In this document: positions 16,517-25,365 of the stretch, piece by piece
How the letters are laid out: each line of letters begins with the position of its first letter
Position numbering within the stretch: position 1 is the first letter of the stretch
Made by a program: the position numbers and the translations under genes
Notes under the pieces: generated by a model
Database searches by the model: none
What the model was told of the DNA's origin: nothing
Seen by the model: only the letters and a program-made list of their open reading frames with translations
NCBI RefSeq assembly: GCF_023898865.1
Contig: NZ_JAGSOV010000054.1
Coordinates: 1-64,000 of the forward strand
DNA: 64,000 nucleotides
Reading direction: 5' to 3'
Source: Pseudonocardia humida
GTDB lineage: Bacteria > Actinomycetota > Actinomycetes > Mycobacteriales > Pseudonocardiaceae

Positions 16517-19284
16517 CGCAACCGCCTCGGCCCGCTGTCGGCGCGCTGCGGCGGCGGCCCCAGCACCACCCTGGCCCCGACGACGGCCGCGCCGTCGGCC
16601 GAGGCCAGCACCGGTTCCAGCACCAGCGAGCGGATCTCGGGCAGGTCCTCGGCCAGGGCGCCGACCCGCAGCACCAGGTCCTCCAGGGCCTCGAGGCGGG
16701 TCGGCTCGGTGCCGCCGTAGCCGGCCAGCAACGGGGCCGCCCGCGGCGCCCGCACCAGCGCCGCGGCGTCCTGGTCGGAGACCGGCACCACCCGGAAGGC
16801 GCGGTCGCCCAGCAGCTCGGTGGCCATCCCGGCGAGCCCGAAGGACAGCAGCGAGCCGAACGTCGGGTCGTCGACGATCTCCAGCACGCAGGAGACGCCC
16901 TTGGGCGCCATCCGCTGCACGTAGAGCTCCTCGCTGCCGGTGAGCGCGAGGAAGTCGTCGTGGGCGCGGCGCACGCCCTCGGCCGTGACGATGTCGAGCC
17001 GGACGCCGACCTGGTCGGTGCGGTGGCGCCAGCGCTCGGCCGCCGCCTTCACCGCGAGCGGGTAGCCCAGCTCCTCGGCCGCGGCGACGGCCTGCTCGAC
17101 GCCCTCCACGCGGCGGAAGTCGACCACGGCGATGCCGTAGCAGCCCAGCAGCTCGACGGCCTCCTCGTCGGCGACCGGGTGGGTGCGCTCCGCGCCGAGC
17201 CTGTGGACCAGGGCGCGCGCCCGCTCGGCGTCGACCCCCTGCGGGCGGACGAACTCGCCCACCGGCCGCGAGCGCCACCGCGCGTACCGGCTGACCCGGG
17301 CCAGCGCGGCCGCGGCCCGCTCGGGGCTGGAGAAGCTGGGCACCGATCCCCGACCGGGCCCACCGCCCGGACCCGCGACGGCCAGCTCGGCCGGCACCCC
17401 CTCGGCGGCCAGGAACACCGCCGCGACCGGCTTGCCGCTGTCGGCCACCGCCTCGCGCAGCGCCCGCGCGTACGCCGCGCCCGGCGTGGCCACCGGCGGC
17501 ACGAACACCGCGATCAGGCCGTCGACGCCCTCCTCGCCCACCGCAGCGGCCGCCGCGGCGGCGAACTCCTCCGGCGTGGACGTGACGCCCACGTCGACCG
17601 CCTTGCCCGCCGGCTCCATCTCCTCGTCGAGCAGCGCGTCCTCGACCAGCAGGCCCAGCGCGGTGGAGTTGCCGACCACGGCGATCCGCGGCCCGGCCGG
17701 CAGCGGTTGGTAGGCCAGCAGCAGCGCCACGTCGAACAGCTGCGCCAGCGTCTCCACCCGGATCACGCCGGACTGCTCGAACAGCGCGCGCAGGTTCACG
17801 TCGTCGACCGGGGTGGCGGTGGCGGCCAGCGCCGGCGTCGGCGCGGAGTGCCGACCGCTCTTGACCAGCACCACCGGCTTGGTGCGGGCCAGCCGCCTGG
17901 CCAGCCGGGCGAACTTGCGCGGGTTGCCGAAGGTCTCCAGGTAGAGCAGCACGACGTCGGTGGCCGGGTCGGTCTGCCAGTACTGCAGCAGGTCGTTGCC
18001 CGACAGGTCGGCCCGGTTGCCCGCCGAGACGAAGGTCGACAGGCCGAGGCCGCGCTCCTTGGCCGCGGCCAGGATGGCGATGCCCAGCGCCCCGGACTGG
18101 GAGAAGAAGCCCACCCGCCCCAGCCCGGGCACGTCCGGGGCGAGGGTGGCGTTGAGCCGCACCTCCGGGTCGGTGTTGGCCACGCCCAGTGCGTTCGGGC
18201 CCACGACGCGCATGCCGTGCGCCCGGGCCTCGCTGACCAGCCGCCGCTCGGCCACCGTGCCGCCCTCGCCCGCGTCGGCGAACCCGGCGCTGACCACCAC
18301 CAGCGCCTTGACCCCCTTGGCCAGGCAGGAGTCCATGACCTCGTCGATGTTCGACGCCGGGACCGCGATCACCGCGAGGTCGACCTCGTCGGGGATGTCG
18401 GTCACCGAGGGGTACGCCCGCACCCCGCGCACCGACCGGGCGTCGGGGTTGACCGGGTAGACCGGCCCGGTGAAGTTGCCGCGCAGCAGGTTGGCCAGCA
18501 CCGCGTGGCCGATCTTCGACGGGTCGGTGGAGGCCCCGATCACCGCCACCGAGGTGGGGTGCAGGACGTTGTGCACGCTGCGCGCCTCGGCCCGCTGCTC
18601 GCGCGAATCGCGCACCGCCAGCGACCGCTCGGTGGGGTCGATGTCGAACTCCAGGTGCAGCACGCCCTCCGCGAAGGCCCGGCTGACCTGGTAGCCGGCC
18701 TGCCGGAACACCCGCACCATCTGCTGGTTCTCCACCAGCACCTCGGCCTCGAACCGGCGCAGGCCGTTCTCCCTGGCCGCCGCGGCCAGGTGCTCCAGCA
18801 GGATCGAGCCCAGCCCGCGGCCCTGGTGCTCGTCGCGGGCGACGAACGCGACCTCCGCGGAGTGCGGACCCTCACCCTGCGCCCCGCCGGGCAGGCCCTC
18901 GTACCGCCCGACCGCGATGATCTCGTCGCCCAGCAGGCAGATGAACGCCACCCGCGAGCGGTGATCGACGGTGGTGAAGCGGACCAGGTCGCGCGGGGGG
19001 ATGCGCGGGTACGGCCCGAAGAAGCGCAGGTAGCGGGTGCGCTCGGAGAGGTGCTCGTGGAAGCGCAGCAGCGCCGGGGCGTCCTCGGGCAGGATCGGGC
19101 GCAGGTGCACGATGCCGCCGTCCGACGCCACCACGTCGGCCTCCCAGTGCCGCGGGTAGCCGGGATCGGGCGACTGCCGGACCGGGGCCGGGACCGTGGC
19201 TTCGCTCGCGGCGGTATCGACGTCCGGTGCGGTGTCGGCAGCGGTGTCGGCAGCGGGGCCGGGGCTCGGGTTCGTCGTGTCCAC
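16513..19284 (-). CDS. GNAT acetyltransferase fused to ADP-forming acyl-CoA-synthetase-like domains (PatA/Pat-like)
   Basis: About 923 residues. The N-terminal third holds a GNAT domain: LRPILPEDAPALLRFH, RFTTVDH, VAFVARDEHQGRGLGS with the acetyl-CoA loop, and FRQAGY. It is followed by a CoA-binding Rossmann domain (AVIGASTDPSKIGHAV, VYPVNP), a succinyl-CoA-ligase-like domain (GRVGFFSQSGALGIAI) and a C-terminal ATP-grasp (ELLGCYGI, YPLAVKA, VQRMAPKGVSCVLEI). This arrangement is that of protein lysine acetyltransferases that regulate acyl-CoA synthetases. The GTG at 19284, one base after the acuC stop, is preferred to an upstream ATG at 19344 that would overlap acuC by 59 bases. Confidence 0.85.
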   Translation of the reverse strand: MDTTNPSPGPAADTAADTAPDVDTAASEATVPAPVRQSPDPGYPRHWEADVVASDGGIVHLRPILPEDAPALLRFHEHLSERTRYLRFFGPYPRIPPRDLVRFTTVDHRSRVAFICLLGDEIIAVGRYEGLPGGAQGEGPHSAEVAFVARDEHQGRGLGSILLEHLAAAARENGLRRFEAEVLVENQQMVRVFRQAGYQVSRAFAEGVLHLEFDIDPTERSLAVRDSREQRAEARSVHNVLHPTSVAVIGASTDPSKIGHAVLANLLRGNFTGPVYPVNPDARSVRGVRAYPSVTDIPDEVDLAVIAVPASNIDEVMDSCLAKGVKALVVVSAGFADAGEGGTVAERRLVSEARAHGMRVVGPNALGVANTDPEVRLNATLAPDVPGLGRVGFFSQSGALGIAILAAAKERGLGLSTFVSAGNRADLSGNDLLQYWQTDPATDVVLLYLETFGNPRKFARLARRLARTKPVVLVKSGRHSAPTPALAATATPVDDVNLRALFEQSGVIRVETLAQLFDVALLLAYQPLPAGPRIAVVGNSTALGLLVEDALLDEEMEPAGKAVDVGVTSTPEEFAAAAAAAVGEEGVDGLIAVFVPPVATPGAAYARALREAVADSGKPVAAVFLAAEGVPAELAVAGPGGGPGRGSVPSFSSPERAAAALARVSRYARWRSRPVGEFVRPQGVDAERARALVHRLGAERTHPVADEEAVELLGCYGIAVVDFRRVEGVEQAVAAAEELGYPLAVKAAAERWRHRTDQVGVRLDIVTAEGVRRAHDDFLALTGSEELYVQRMAPKGVSCVLEIVDDPTFGSLLSFGLAGMATELLGDRAFRVVPVSDQDAAALVRAPRAAPLLAGYGGTEPTRLEALEDLVLRVGALAEDLPEIRSLVLEPVLASADGAAVVGARVVLGPPPQRADSGPRRLR

Positions 19285-19285
19285 G

Positions 19286-20449
19286 TCAGTCCCGGGGGTC
19301 GTCGGGGTCGAGGCCGTGCAGCGGGAACACCGCTCGTCGCACATCGATGACGGCCGTGTCGACCCGGTCGGAGCCCTCGGTCCACGGCTCGTGGCTCGGG
19401 TCGCGCCCGTCGGTCATCTCGGTGGGCAGCGGGCGCCCGGTCAGCCGGGAGGTGTGCGCCGTCCAGCCGGCCGGGATCGGGCGGCGCGGGTCGACGTCGC
19501 GGTCGAGGACGGTGGCCAGTAGGTGCGTCCAGGACCGAGGCACCACCCGGAACAGCCCGTACCCGCCGCCCCCGGTGGCCAGCCACTTGCCCCCGGCGGT
19601 CTCCACGGCGAGCTCGCGCAGCGCCCGGTAGATCGCCCGGTGGCCGTCGACCGACAGCCCGAGGTTGGCCAGCGGGTCCTCGGCGTGGGTGTCGGCCCCG
19701 CACTGGGTGACCAGGATCTGCGGGCGGAACTCCCGCAGCAGCGAGGGCACGACCGCGTGGAAGGCGCGCAGCCAGCCGCCGTCGGCGGTGCCGGGCGGCA
19801 GGGGGACGTTGACCGCGTAACCCACCCCTTCGCCCCGGCCCGACTCCCCCGGCCACCCGGTGCCGGGCCAGAGCGTCATCGGGTGCTGGTGCAGCGAGAT
19901 GGTCAGCACCCGCGGGTCGGAGTAGAAGGCCTCCTGCACGCCGTCGCCGTGGTGCACGTCGACGTCCACGTAGGCGATGCGCTCGAAGCCGTGGTCGAGC
20001 AGCCAGGAGATGGCCACGGCGCAGTCGTTGTAGACGCAGAAGCCGGCGGCCCGGTCGGGCATGGCGTGGTGCAGCCCGCCGGCGATGTTGACCGCCCGGT
20101 CGACCCGGCCCTCGGCGATCTCGCGGGCGCCCAGCAGCGAGCCGCCGCAGACCAGCGCGCCGGCCTCGTGCATGCCGAAGAAGATCGGGTTGTCGTCGGT
20201 GCCCAGGCCGTGGCCCACCCGGAACGGCGCCTCCGGGGCCGACTTGACCGCCGTCAGGTACGACGGCACGTGCACCCGCTGCACCTCCTCGTCGGGCGCC
20301 TGCCGCGGCACGAGCGGCTCGACGCCCTCCAGCACCCCGAGCTCGGTGGCCAGGCGCATCGTCAGGTCGAGCCGGACGGGGTCGAGCGGATGGTCGTCGC
20401 CCAGGTCGTAGGTGAGGAACTCCGGGGTCCACACCACTGCGGCCGTCAT
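19286..20449 (-). CDS. acuC: Acetoin utilization protein AcuC / class I histone-deacetylase-fold protein
   Basis: A 387-residue Zn-dependent deacetylase of the HDAC superfamily. The catalytic pocket is complete: GGLHHAMPDRAAGFCVYND (His-His pair), YVDVDVHHGDG (Asp and His metal ligands), TISLHQHP, LVTQCGADTH (second Asp) and TGGGGY (transition-state Tyr). The ATG at 20449 begins the fold directly; an in-frame upstream start would add a tail unlike the family. It lies one base before the acetyltransferase gene, giving a writer-eraser pair for lysine acetylation, probably of acetyl-CoA synthetase. It is divergent from ideR across about 160 bases. Confidence 0.9.
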   Translation of the reverse strand: MTAAVVWTPEFLTYDLGDDHPLDPVRLDLTMRLATELGVLEGVEPLVPRQAPDEEVQRVHVPSYLTAVKSAPEAPFRVGHGLGTDDNPIFFGMHEAGALVCGGSLLGAREIAEGRVDRAVNIAGGLHHAMPDRAAGFCVYNDCAVAISWLLDHGFERIAYVDVDVHHGDGVQEAFYSDPRVLTISLHQHPMTLWPGTGWPGESGRGEGVGYAVNVPLPPGTADGGWLRAFHAVVPSLLREFRPQILVTQCGADTHAEDPLANLGLSVDGHRAIYRALRELAVETAGGKWLATGGGGYGLFRVVPRSWTHLLATVLDRDVDPRRPIPAGWTAHTSRLTGRPLPTEMTDGRDPSHEPWTEGSDRVDTAVIDVRRAVFPLHGLDPDDPRD

Positions 20450-20612
20450 GGCCCCGACCGTAGGGGATGCGGGGCCCGCATCGCGCGTTCCGCGCACGGC
20501 CTACCCCGCCCGTGGTCGAGGCGGGCGCGATCGTCGGGAAGCGGGCCCATGCCGGGCCACCTACCGGACATCCGACGCGGATAGGATGGGTGTCGACCGA
20601 AGGGGCTGCAGC

Positions 20613-21353
20613 GTGAACGACCTCATCGACACCACCGAGATGTACCTCCGCACCATCTACGAGCTCGAGGAGGAGGGCGTGGTCCCGCTGCGCGCCCGGA
20701 TCGCCGAGCGCCTCGGCCAGAGCGGGCCGACAGTCAGCCAGACGGTCGCCCGCATGGAACGCGACGGCCTCGTCGTCGTCGCCGGCGACCGGCACCTCGA
20801 GCTCACCGAGACCGGGCGCTCGCGGGCCGTGTCCGTGATGCGCAAGCACCGCCTCGCCGAACGCCTGCTGGCCGACGTGATCGGCCTGGAGTGGGAGTTC
20901 GTGCACGCCGAGGCCTGCCGGTGGGAGCACGTCATGAGCGAGGCCGTCGAGCGCAAGCTCGTGGCGCTGCTCGACAACCCCACCATCTCGCCCTACGGCA
21001 ACCCCATCCCGGGCCTGGCCGACCTCACCCCTCCCGTCGCGGCCGACGGCACCGAGGTCGCCAACGGCCGCACCTCGCACAACGCGCCGCCGACGCTGGA
21101 GGCCGGCCTGCAGCGGCTCGACGAGTTCGCCCGCCGCGGCGGCGGTCAGGTCGTGGTGCGTCGCATCGCCGAGCACATCCAGGTCGACGCCGACCTGATG
21201 GCCGAGCTCAAGGGGGCCGGCATCGTGCCGGGCCTCGACGTGGACGTGCGCTCCATCTCCCGGTTCGGCGAGTCGGTGCCGGTGAGCTCGCGGGGCGCGG
21301 AGTCGGCGGTGGCCCCGCTGATCGCGCACGCCGTGCTGGTCGCCGCTCGCTGA
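20613..21353 (+). CDS. ideR: Iron-dependent transcriptional repressor IdeR (DtxR family)
   Basis: A 246-residue iron-sensing repressor nearly identical in its first 140 residues to mycobacterial IdeR as I recall it. The winged helix is RARIAERLGQSGPTVSQTVARM. The metal-binding core is RKHRLAERLL plus VHAEACRWEHVMSE, with Cys, Glu and His of the primary site. The C-terminal SH3-like domain follows a variable linker that is longer here (roughly residues 141-165). The GTG start has AGGGG eight bases upstream. A -10-like TAGGAT lies near 20582. With Fe2+ it should repress iron uptake genes carrying boxes like the one at 7964. Confidence 0.95.
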   Translation: MNDLIDTTEMYLRTIYELEEEGVVPLRARIAERLGQSGPTVSQTVARMERDGLVVVAGDRHLELTETGRSRAVSVMRKHRLAERLLADVIGLEWEFVHAEACRWEHVMSEAVERKLVALLDNPTISPYGNPIPGLADLTPPVAADGTEVANGRTSHNAPPTLEAGLQRLDEFARRGGGQVVVRRIAEHIQVDADLMAELKGAGIVPGLDVDVRSISRFGESVPVSSRGAESAVAPLIAHAVLVAAR

Positions 21354-21465
21354 CCGGTACCGCGGCCGGCGGCCCGGTCCCCCGCGCGGGCGACCGGCGG
21401 GCGCATGAGACGGTGGGCGCCGCGCCGCCCGCGGCGGTGCGTACCCGTGCCCGAGGAGGATGTCC

Positions 21466-22431
21466 GTGAAGCTGCTCGTCACCGGTGGTGCCGGCTACGT
21501 CGGCAGTGTGTGCGCCGCCCATCTGGTGGACGCCGGCCACGACGTGACGGTGCTCGACGACCTGTCCACCGGTCACCGCGACGCGGTGCCCGACGGCGCG
21601 GAGTTCGTCGAGGCGGACCTCGCCGAGGCGGCCGACGAGGTGCTGGGCGCCGGCTTCGACGGCGTGCTGCACTTCGCGGCGCGCTCGCTGGTCGGCGAGT
21701 CGGTGCAGCGCCCCGAGCTGTACTGGTCGGGCAACGTGGTCACCTCGCTGCGGCTGCTGGAGGCCATCCGCCGCCACGGCACCCCGCGGCTGGTGTTCTC
21801 CTCGACCGCGGCCACCTACGGCGAGCCGGAGGCGATCCCGATCCGGGAGGACGCCCCGGCCCGGCCGACCAACCCCTACGGCGCCAGCAAGCTGGCGATC
21901 GACAACGCCATCTCCTCCTACGCCGCCGCCCACGGCGTGGCCGCGGTGAGCCTGCGCTACTTCAACGTGGCCGGTGCGCACGGCCGCTTCGGCGAGCGGC
22001 ACGCCGTCGAGACCCACCTCATCCCCCTCGTCCTGCAGGTCGCGGCGGGCACCCGCGAGTCGGTGCAGGTCTTCGGCGACGACTGGCCCACCCCGGACGG
22101 CACCTGCGTCCGCGACTACGTGCACGTCGACGACCTGGCCGACGCCCACGTCCTGGCGCTGCAGCACGCCCGGCCCGGCCACCACGGCATCTACAACCTC
22201 GGCTCGGGCACCGGCTTCTCGGTGCGCGAGGTGGTGGAGGCCTGCCGGGAGGTGACCGGCCACCCCATCCCCGCCGTCGCCGCCCCGCGCCGCAGCGGCG
22301 ACCCGGCGGTGCTGATCGCGGCCAGCGACGCGGCCAAGGCCGAGCTCGGCTGGAACCCGGTGCGCACCGACCTCAGCACGATGGTCGGCGACGCGTGGAG
22401 CTTCGCGCAGAGCCGCCGCCAGCCCGTCTGA
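21466..22431 (+). CDS. galE: UDP-glucose 4-epimerase
   Basis: A 321-residue short-chain-dehydrogenase-type epimerase interconverting UDP-glucose and UDP-galactose for cell-wall sugars. The NAD-binding TGGAGYVGS is at the N-terminus. The catalytic pair is SSTAATYG (Ser) and NPYGASKLAID (Tyr-x-x-x-Lys). RDYVHVDDLADAHV and YNLGSGTGFSV are typical of GalE. The GTG at 21466 is chosen over the ATG at 21460 because AGGAGG (21454-21459) is correctly spaced only for the GTG. The dtxR-type regulator followed by galE is a recurrent actinobacterial pair. Confidence 0.93.
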   Translation: MKLLVTGGAGYVGSVCAAHLVDAGHDVTVLDDLSTGHRDAVPDGAEFVEADLAEAADEVLGAGFDGVLHFAARSLVGESVQRPELYWSGNVVTSLRLLEAIRRHGTPRLVFSSTAATYGEPEAIPIREDAPARPTNPYGASKLAIDNAISSYAAAHGVAAVSLRYFNVAGAHGRFGERHAVETHLIPLVLQVAAGTRESVQVFGDDWPTPDGTCVRDYVHVDDLADAHVLALQHARPGHHGIYNLGSGTGFSVREVVEACREVTGHPIPAVAAPRRSGDPAVLIAASDAAKAELGWNPVRTDLSTMVGDAWSFAQSRRQPV

Positions 22432-23632
22432 CCGACCGCGGCGGGCCGGGCACCTCGGCCACGCTCGCGGTGAGCACCTCCCGCACCTCGGGCGGCGGCG
22501 CCGCGGCGTGGGCCAGCACCCGCAGCAGACCGGTGAGCCGGTGCCCCGGCCAGGCGCGCTCGGCCCGCCCGAGGGCCATGGTGGCGAGGGCGCCGTCGCC
22601 GCGCAGCAAGGCGCACGCCGCCAGCAGCACGGCGGGCTCGGCGGCCTCCGGGTCGGGCACCTCGCGGACGAGCGCGGCCCACAGCTGCTCGGCGGCGCCC
22701 GCGGCCGGGCCGAGGCAGCGCTGCAGGGCGCCGTCGCGCACGGACACGGTGGCCAGCGCCGCGGCCAGCTCGACCGCCCGGGCGTCGTCGAGCGCCAGCG
22801 CGCCGTCGCCCGCGTCGGCGATCGCCGCGTCGACGAGCGCCATCAGCTCCCGCGGATCGTCGGGGGGCGCGTCGAGCACACCGGTCGAGCGGTCCTCCCC
22901 GGTCAGGATCAGCTCGCGGCGGCGGATCGCGGCCGGGTCGACCGGCTCGAGGGTGCGCTCCACGTCGTCGCGCGAGCCGTGCACGACCCGCCCGTCGAGC
23001 ACGGCCCGCGCGGCGAGCGCGGTGGTGCCCGGGTCGGGCAGGGCGCCGCTGCAGCCGCACGGCAGGTAGCACGCCCACGGCGCGCCCTCCGCCGTGCTCG
23101 CCGCCCACACGGCGCTGAGCAGCCCGATCCCGTGGGCCCGCAGCGCCTCGGTCATCGCATCGACGAGGCGGCGGTGCGGCAGGTCGGCGCCGCGGCCGGG
23201 GGCGAGCACGAGCACGGCGGCCGTCCGGGGGCTGTCGCGCAGGAGCATGCCCACCACGGCGCGGCCCAGCTCGGCGAGGTCGCCGGGCGGCGAGGACCGG
23301 GGCGGGAGGTCCGCGCGCAGCGTGAGGCCGATCCGCCGGCCTGCGCCCGATCCGCTGATCGACAGCAGGACCAGCGAGTCGCGCGGGTGGAACCCGAGCA
23401 GTGCCGGGACCGCGGCGGCCAGCCCGGCCGGGTCGCCGATCACGAACTCGTCGACGGGCGGTCGGGCGGTGGGCTCGCGGGTCGGGTCCGCGCGGCGCCC
23501 GTCGGGTGCGGGCTCCATCGGATCGCGCCCGTCGAGCGGGGGTCGGTGCGGCGGCGGGGCGGTCGGTCCCGGACGGGCGGCGGACGGGCGGTGGACGTGG
23601 GAGCCGGTGGGCGGCCAGGTGGTGGAGGTCAT
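22373..23632 (-). CDS. DUF4192-domain protein
   Basis: A protein of up to 419 residues, resembling actinobacterial proteins annotated DUF4192. The conserved part starts at DEFVIGDPAGLAAAVPALLGFHPRDSLVLL and continues as an alanine/leucine-rich helical protein with RRELILTGEDRSTG in the middle. The first about 60 residues are Pro/Arg-rich, so an internal ATG at 23518 is an alternative start; no good ribosome site decides. Its end overlaps galE by 59 bases on the opposite strand. No enzymatic motif is visible and the function is unknown. The divergent gap to sthA (about 290 bases) holds nothing else I can identify. Confidence 0.75.
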   Translation of the reverse strand: MTSTTWPPTGSHVHRPSAARPGPTAPPPHRPPLDGRDPMEPAPDGRRADPTREPTARPPVDEFVIGDPAGLAAAVPALLGFHPRDSLVLLSISGSGAGRRIGLTLRADLPPRSSPPGDLAELGRAVVGMLLRDSPRTAAVLVLAPGRGADLPHRRLVDAMTEALRAHGIGLLSAVWAASTAEGAPWACYLPCGCSGALPDPGTTALAARAVLDGRVVHGSRDDVERTLEPVDPAAIRRRELILTGEDRSTGVLDAPPDDPRELMALVDAAIADAGDGALALDDARAVELAAALATVSVRDGALQRCLGPAAGAAEQLWAALVREVPDPEAAEPAVLLAACALLRGDGALATMALGRAERAWPGHRLTGLLRVLAHAAAPPPEVREVLTASVAEVPGPPRSVRRAGGGSARSSTRRRPSC

Positions 23633-23923
23633 GAACGCAGGGTCACCGACGGTGGGTCGGCCCGTGGCCGGTTGCGCCGTACGGCTGTGGACCGCCGGCG
23701 GGCCCGTCGGCGTCGTCCCAGGTCGCCGTGCCCCCTGTGGACGGCCCGCGCCGTGCAGGGGTCGACCTGTCGTCGCCGACTGTTAATCTCCCGCGCTTGC
23801 CGGGTGCGCGCCGGCCCGCGACGCTGGCGGGCACGTGCTCGGCCCGCCCGCCGCCGGTCGAGCACGACCGAGGGCGGCGGATCGACGGGCGGCGCGCAGC
23901 CGCGACAGGCTGGAGGATCCCGG

Positions 23924-25336
23924 GTGTACGACTACGACCTGCTGGTCATCGGATCCGGCCCGGGCGGGCAGAAGGCCGCGATCGCCGCGGCCAAGCTCGG
24001 CAAGCGGGTGGCCGTGGCCGAGCGGCGCGACATGATGGGCGGGGTCTGCGTCAACACGGGCACCATCCCGTCGAAGACGCTGCGCGAGGCGGTGCTCTAC
24101 CTGACCGGCTTCGCCCAGCGCGACATGTACGGCGCCAGCTACCGGGTCAAGTCCGAGATCACCATCGCCGACCTGCTCGCCCGCACCCAGCACGTCGTCG
24201 GCCGCGAGGTCGAGGTGATCCGCAACCAGCTGCTGCGCAACCACGTCGACATCCTCGGCGGCACCGCCCGCTTCGAGGACCCGCACACCGTCACCGTGGC
24301 GGGCGACGCCCGCGGCGACCACAAGACGGTGACCGCCGAGAAGGTCGTCATCGCCACCGGCACCAAGCCCGCCCGCCCGGCCGAGGTCGCCTTCGACGAC
24401 GACCACGTGCTCGACTCCGACGCCGTGCTGAAGATGCAGCGGGTGCCGTCCTCGCTGGTCGTGGTGGGAGCGGGGGTGATCGGCATCGAGTACGCCTCGA
24501 TGTTCGCCGCGCTGGGCACCCGGGTGACCGTCGTCGAGAAGCGCCCGACCATGCTCGACTTCTGCGACCCGGAGGTCGTCGAGTCGCTCAAGTTCCACCT
24601 GCGCGACCAGTCGGTCACCTTCCGGTTCGGCGAGGAGGTCTCCAAGGTCGAGACCACCAGCCGGGGCACCGTCACCAGCCTGGCCAGCGGCAAGCGGATC
24701 GCGGCCGACATGGTGATGTACTCGGCCGGTCGGCAGGGGGTCACCGATGAGCTCGACCTGGGCAAGGCGGGGCTGGAGGCCGACCGGCGCGGCCGGATCA
24801 GCGTGGACGAGCACTACCGGACGAGCGTGCCGCACATCTACGCCGTCGGCGACGTCATCGGCTTCCCGGCGCTCGCGGCCACCAGCATGGACCAGGGCCG
24901 CTTGGCCGCCTACCACGCGTTCGACGAACCGGCCCGGGAGCTGCAGGCGCTGCAGCCGATCGGCATCTACACCGTCCCGGAGATCTCCTACTGCGGCCTC
25001 ACCGAGGCCGAGCTGACCACCCGCGCCGTCCCCTACGAGGTCGGCACCTCGCGCTACCGCGAGCTGGCCAGGGGCGCGATCGTCGGCGACTCCTACGGCA
25101 TGCTGAAGATGCTGGTGTCCACGCAGGACCGAACGCTGCTCGGCGTGCACCTGTTCGGCACCGGCGCCACCGACCTGGTGCACATCGGCCAGGCGGTCAT
25201 GGCCTGCGGCGGGACGGTCGACTACCTCGTCGACACGGTGCTGAACTACCCGACGCTGTCCGAGGCGTACAAGGTGGCCGCGCTGGACGCCACCAACAAG
25301 ATCCGCGCGCTGGACGCGCTCGCCGCCGAGGCCTGA
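23924..25336 (+). CDS. sthA: Soluble (Si-specific) NAD(P)+ transhydrogenase
   Basis: A 470-residue flavoprotein that moves reducing equivalents between NADPH and NAD+. It has the N-terminal FAD motif VIGSGPGGQK, CVNTGTIPSKTLREA, the NAD(P)-binding VVVGAGVIGIEYASM (about 178-193), the second FAD motif HIYAVGDVIG and the dimerisation C-terminus. The disulfide pair of lipoamide dehydrogenases is absent because the second Cys is Thr, as in SthA. The GTG start has GGAGG in position. It lies close to ideR, as in mycobacteria, and is convergent with the peptidase gene that follows. Confidence 0.93.
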   Translation: MYDYDLLVIGSGPGGQKAAIAAAKLGKRVAVAERRDMMGGVCVNTGTIPSKTLREAVLYLTGFAQRDMYGASYRVKSEITIADLLARTQHVVGREVEVIRNQLLRNHVDILGGTARFEDPHTVTVAGDARGDHKTVTAEKVVIATGTKPARPAEVAFDDDHVLDSDAVLKMQRVPSSLVVVGAGVIGIEYASMFAALGTRVTVVEKRPTMLDFCDPEVVESLKFHLRDQSVTFRFGEEVSKVETTSRGTVTSLASGKRIAADMVMYSAGRQGVTDELDLGKAGLEADRRGRISVDEHYRTSVPHIYAVGDVIGFPALAATSMDQGRLAAYHAFDEPARELQALQPIGIYTVPEISYCGLTEAELTTRAVPYEVGTSRYRELARGAIVGDSYGMLKMLVSTQDRTLLGVHLFGTGATDLVHIGQAVMACGGTVDYLVDTVLNYPTLSEAYKVAALDATNKIRALDALAAEA

Positions 25337-25365
25337 TCCGGGCCGGGACGGGCGAGGGGGCGCGG

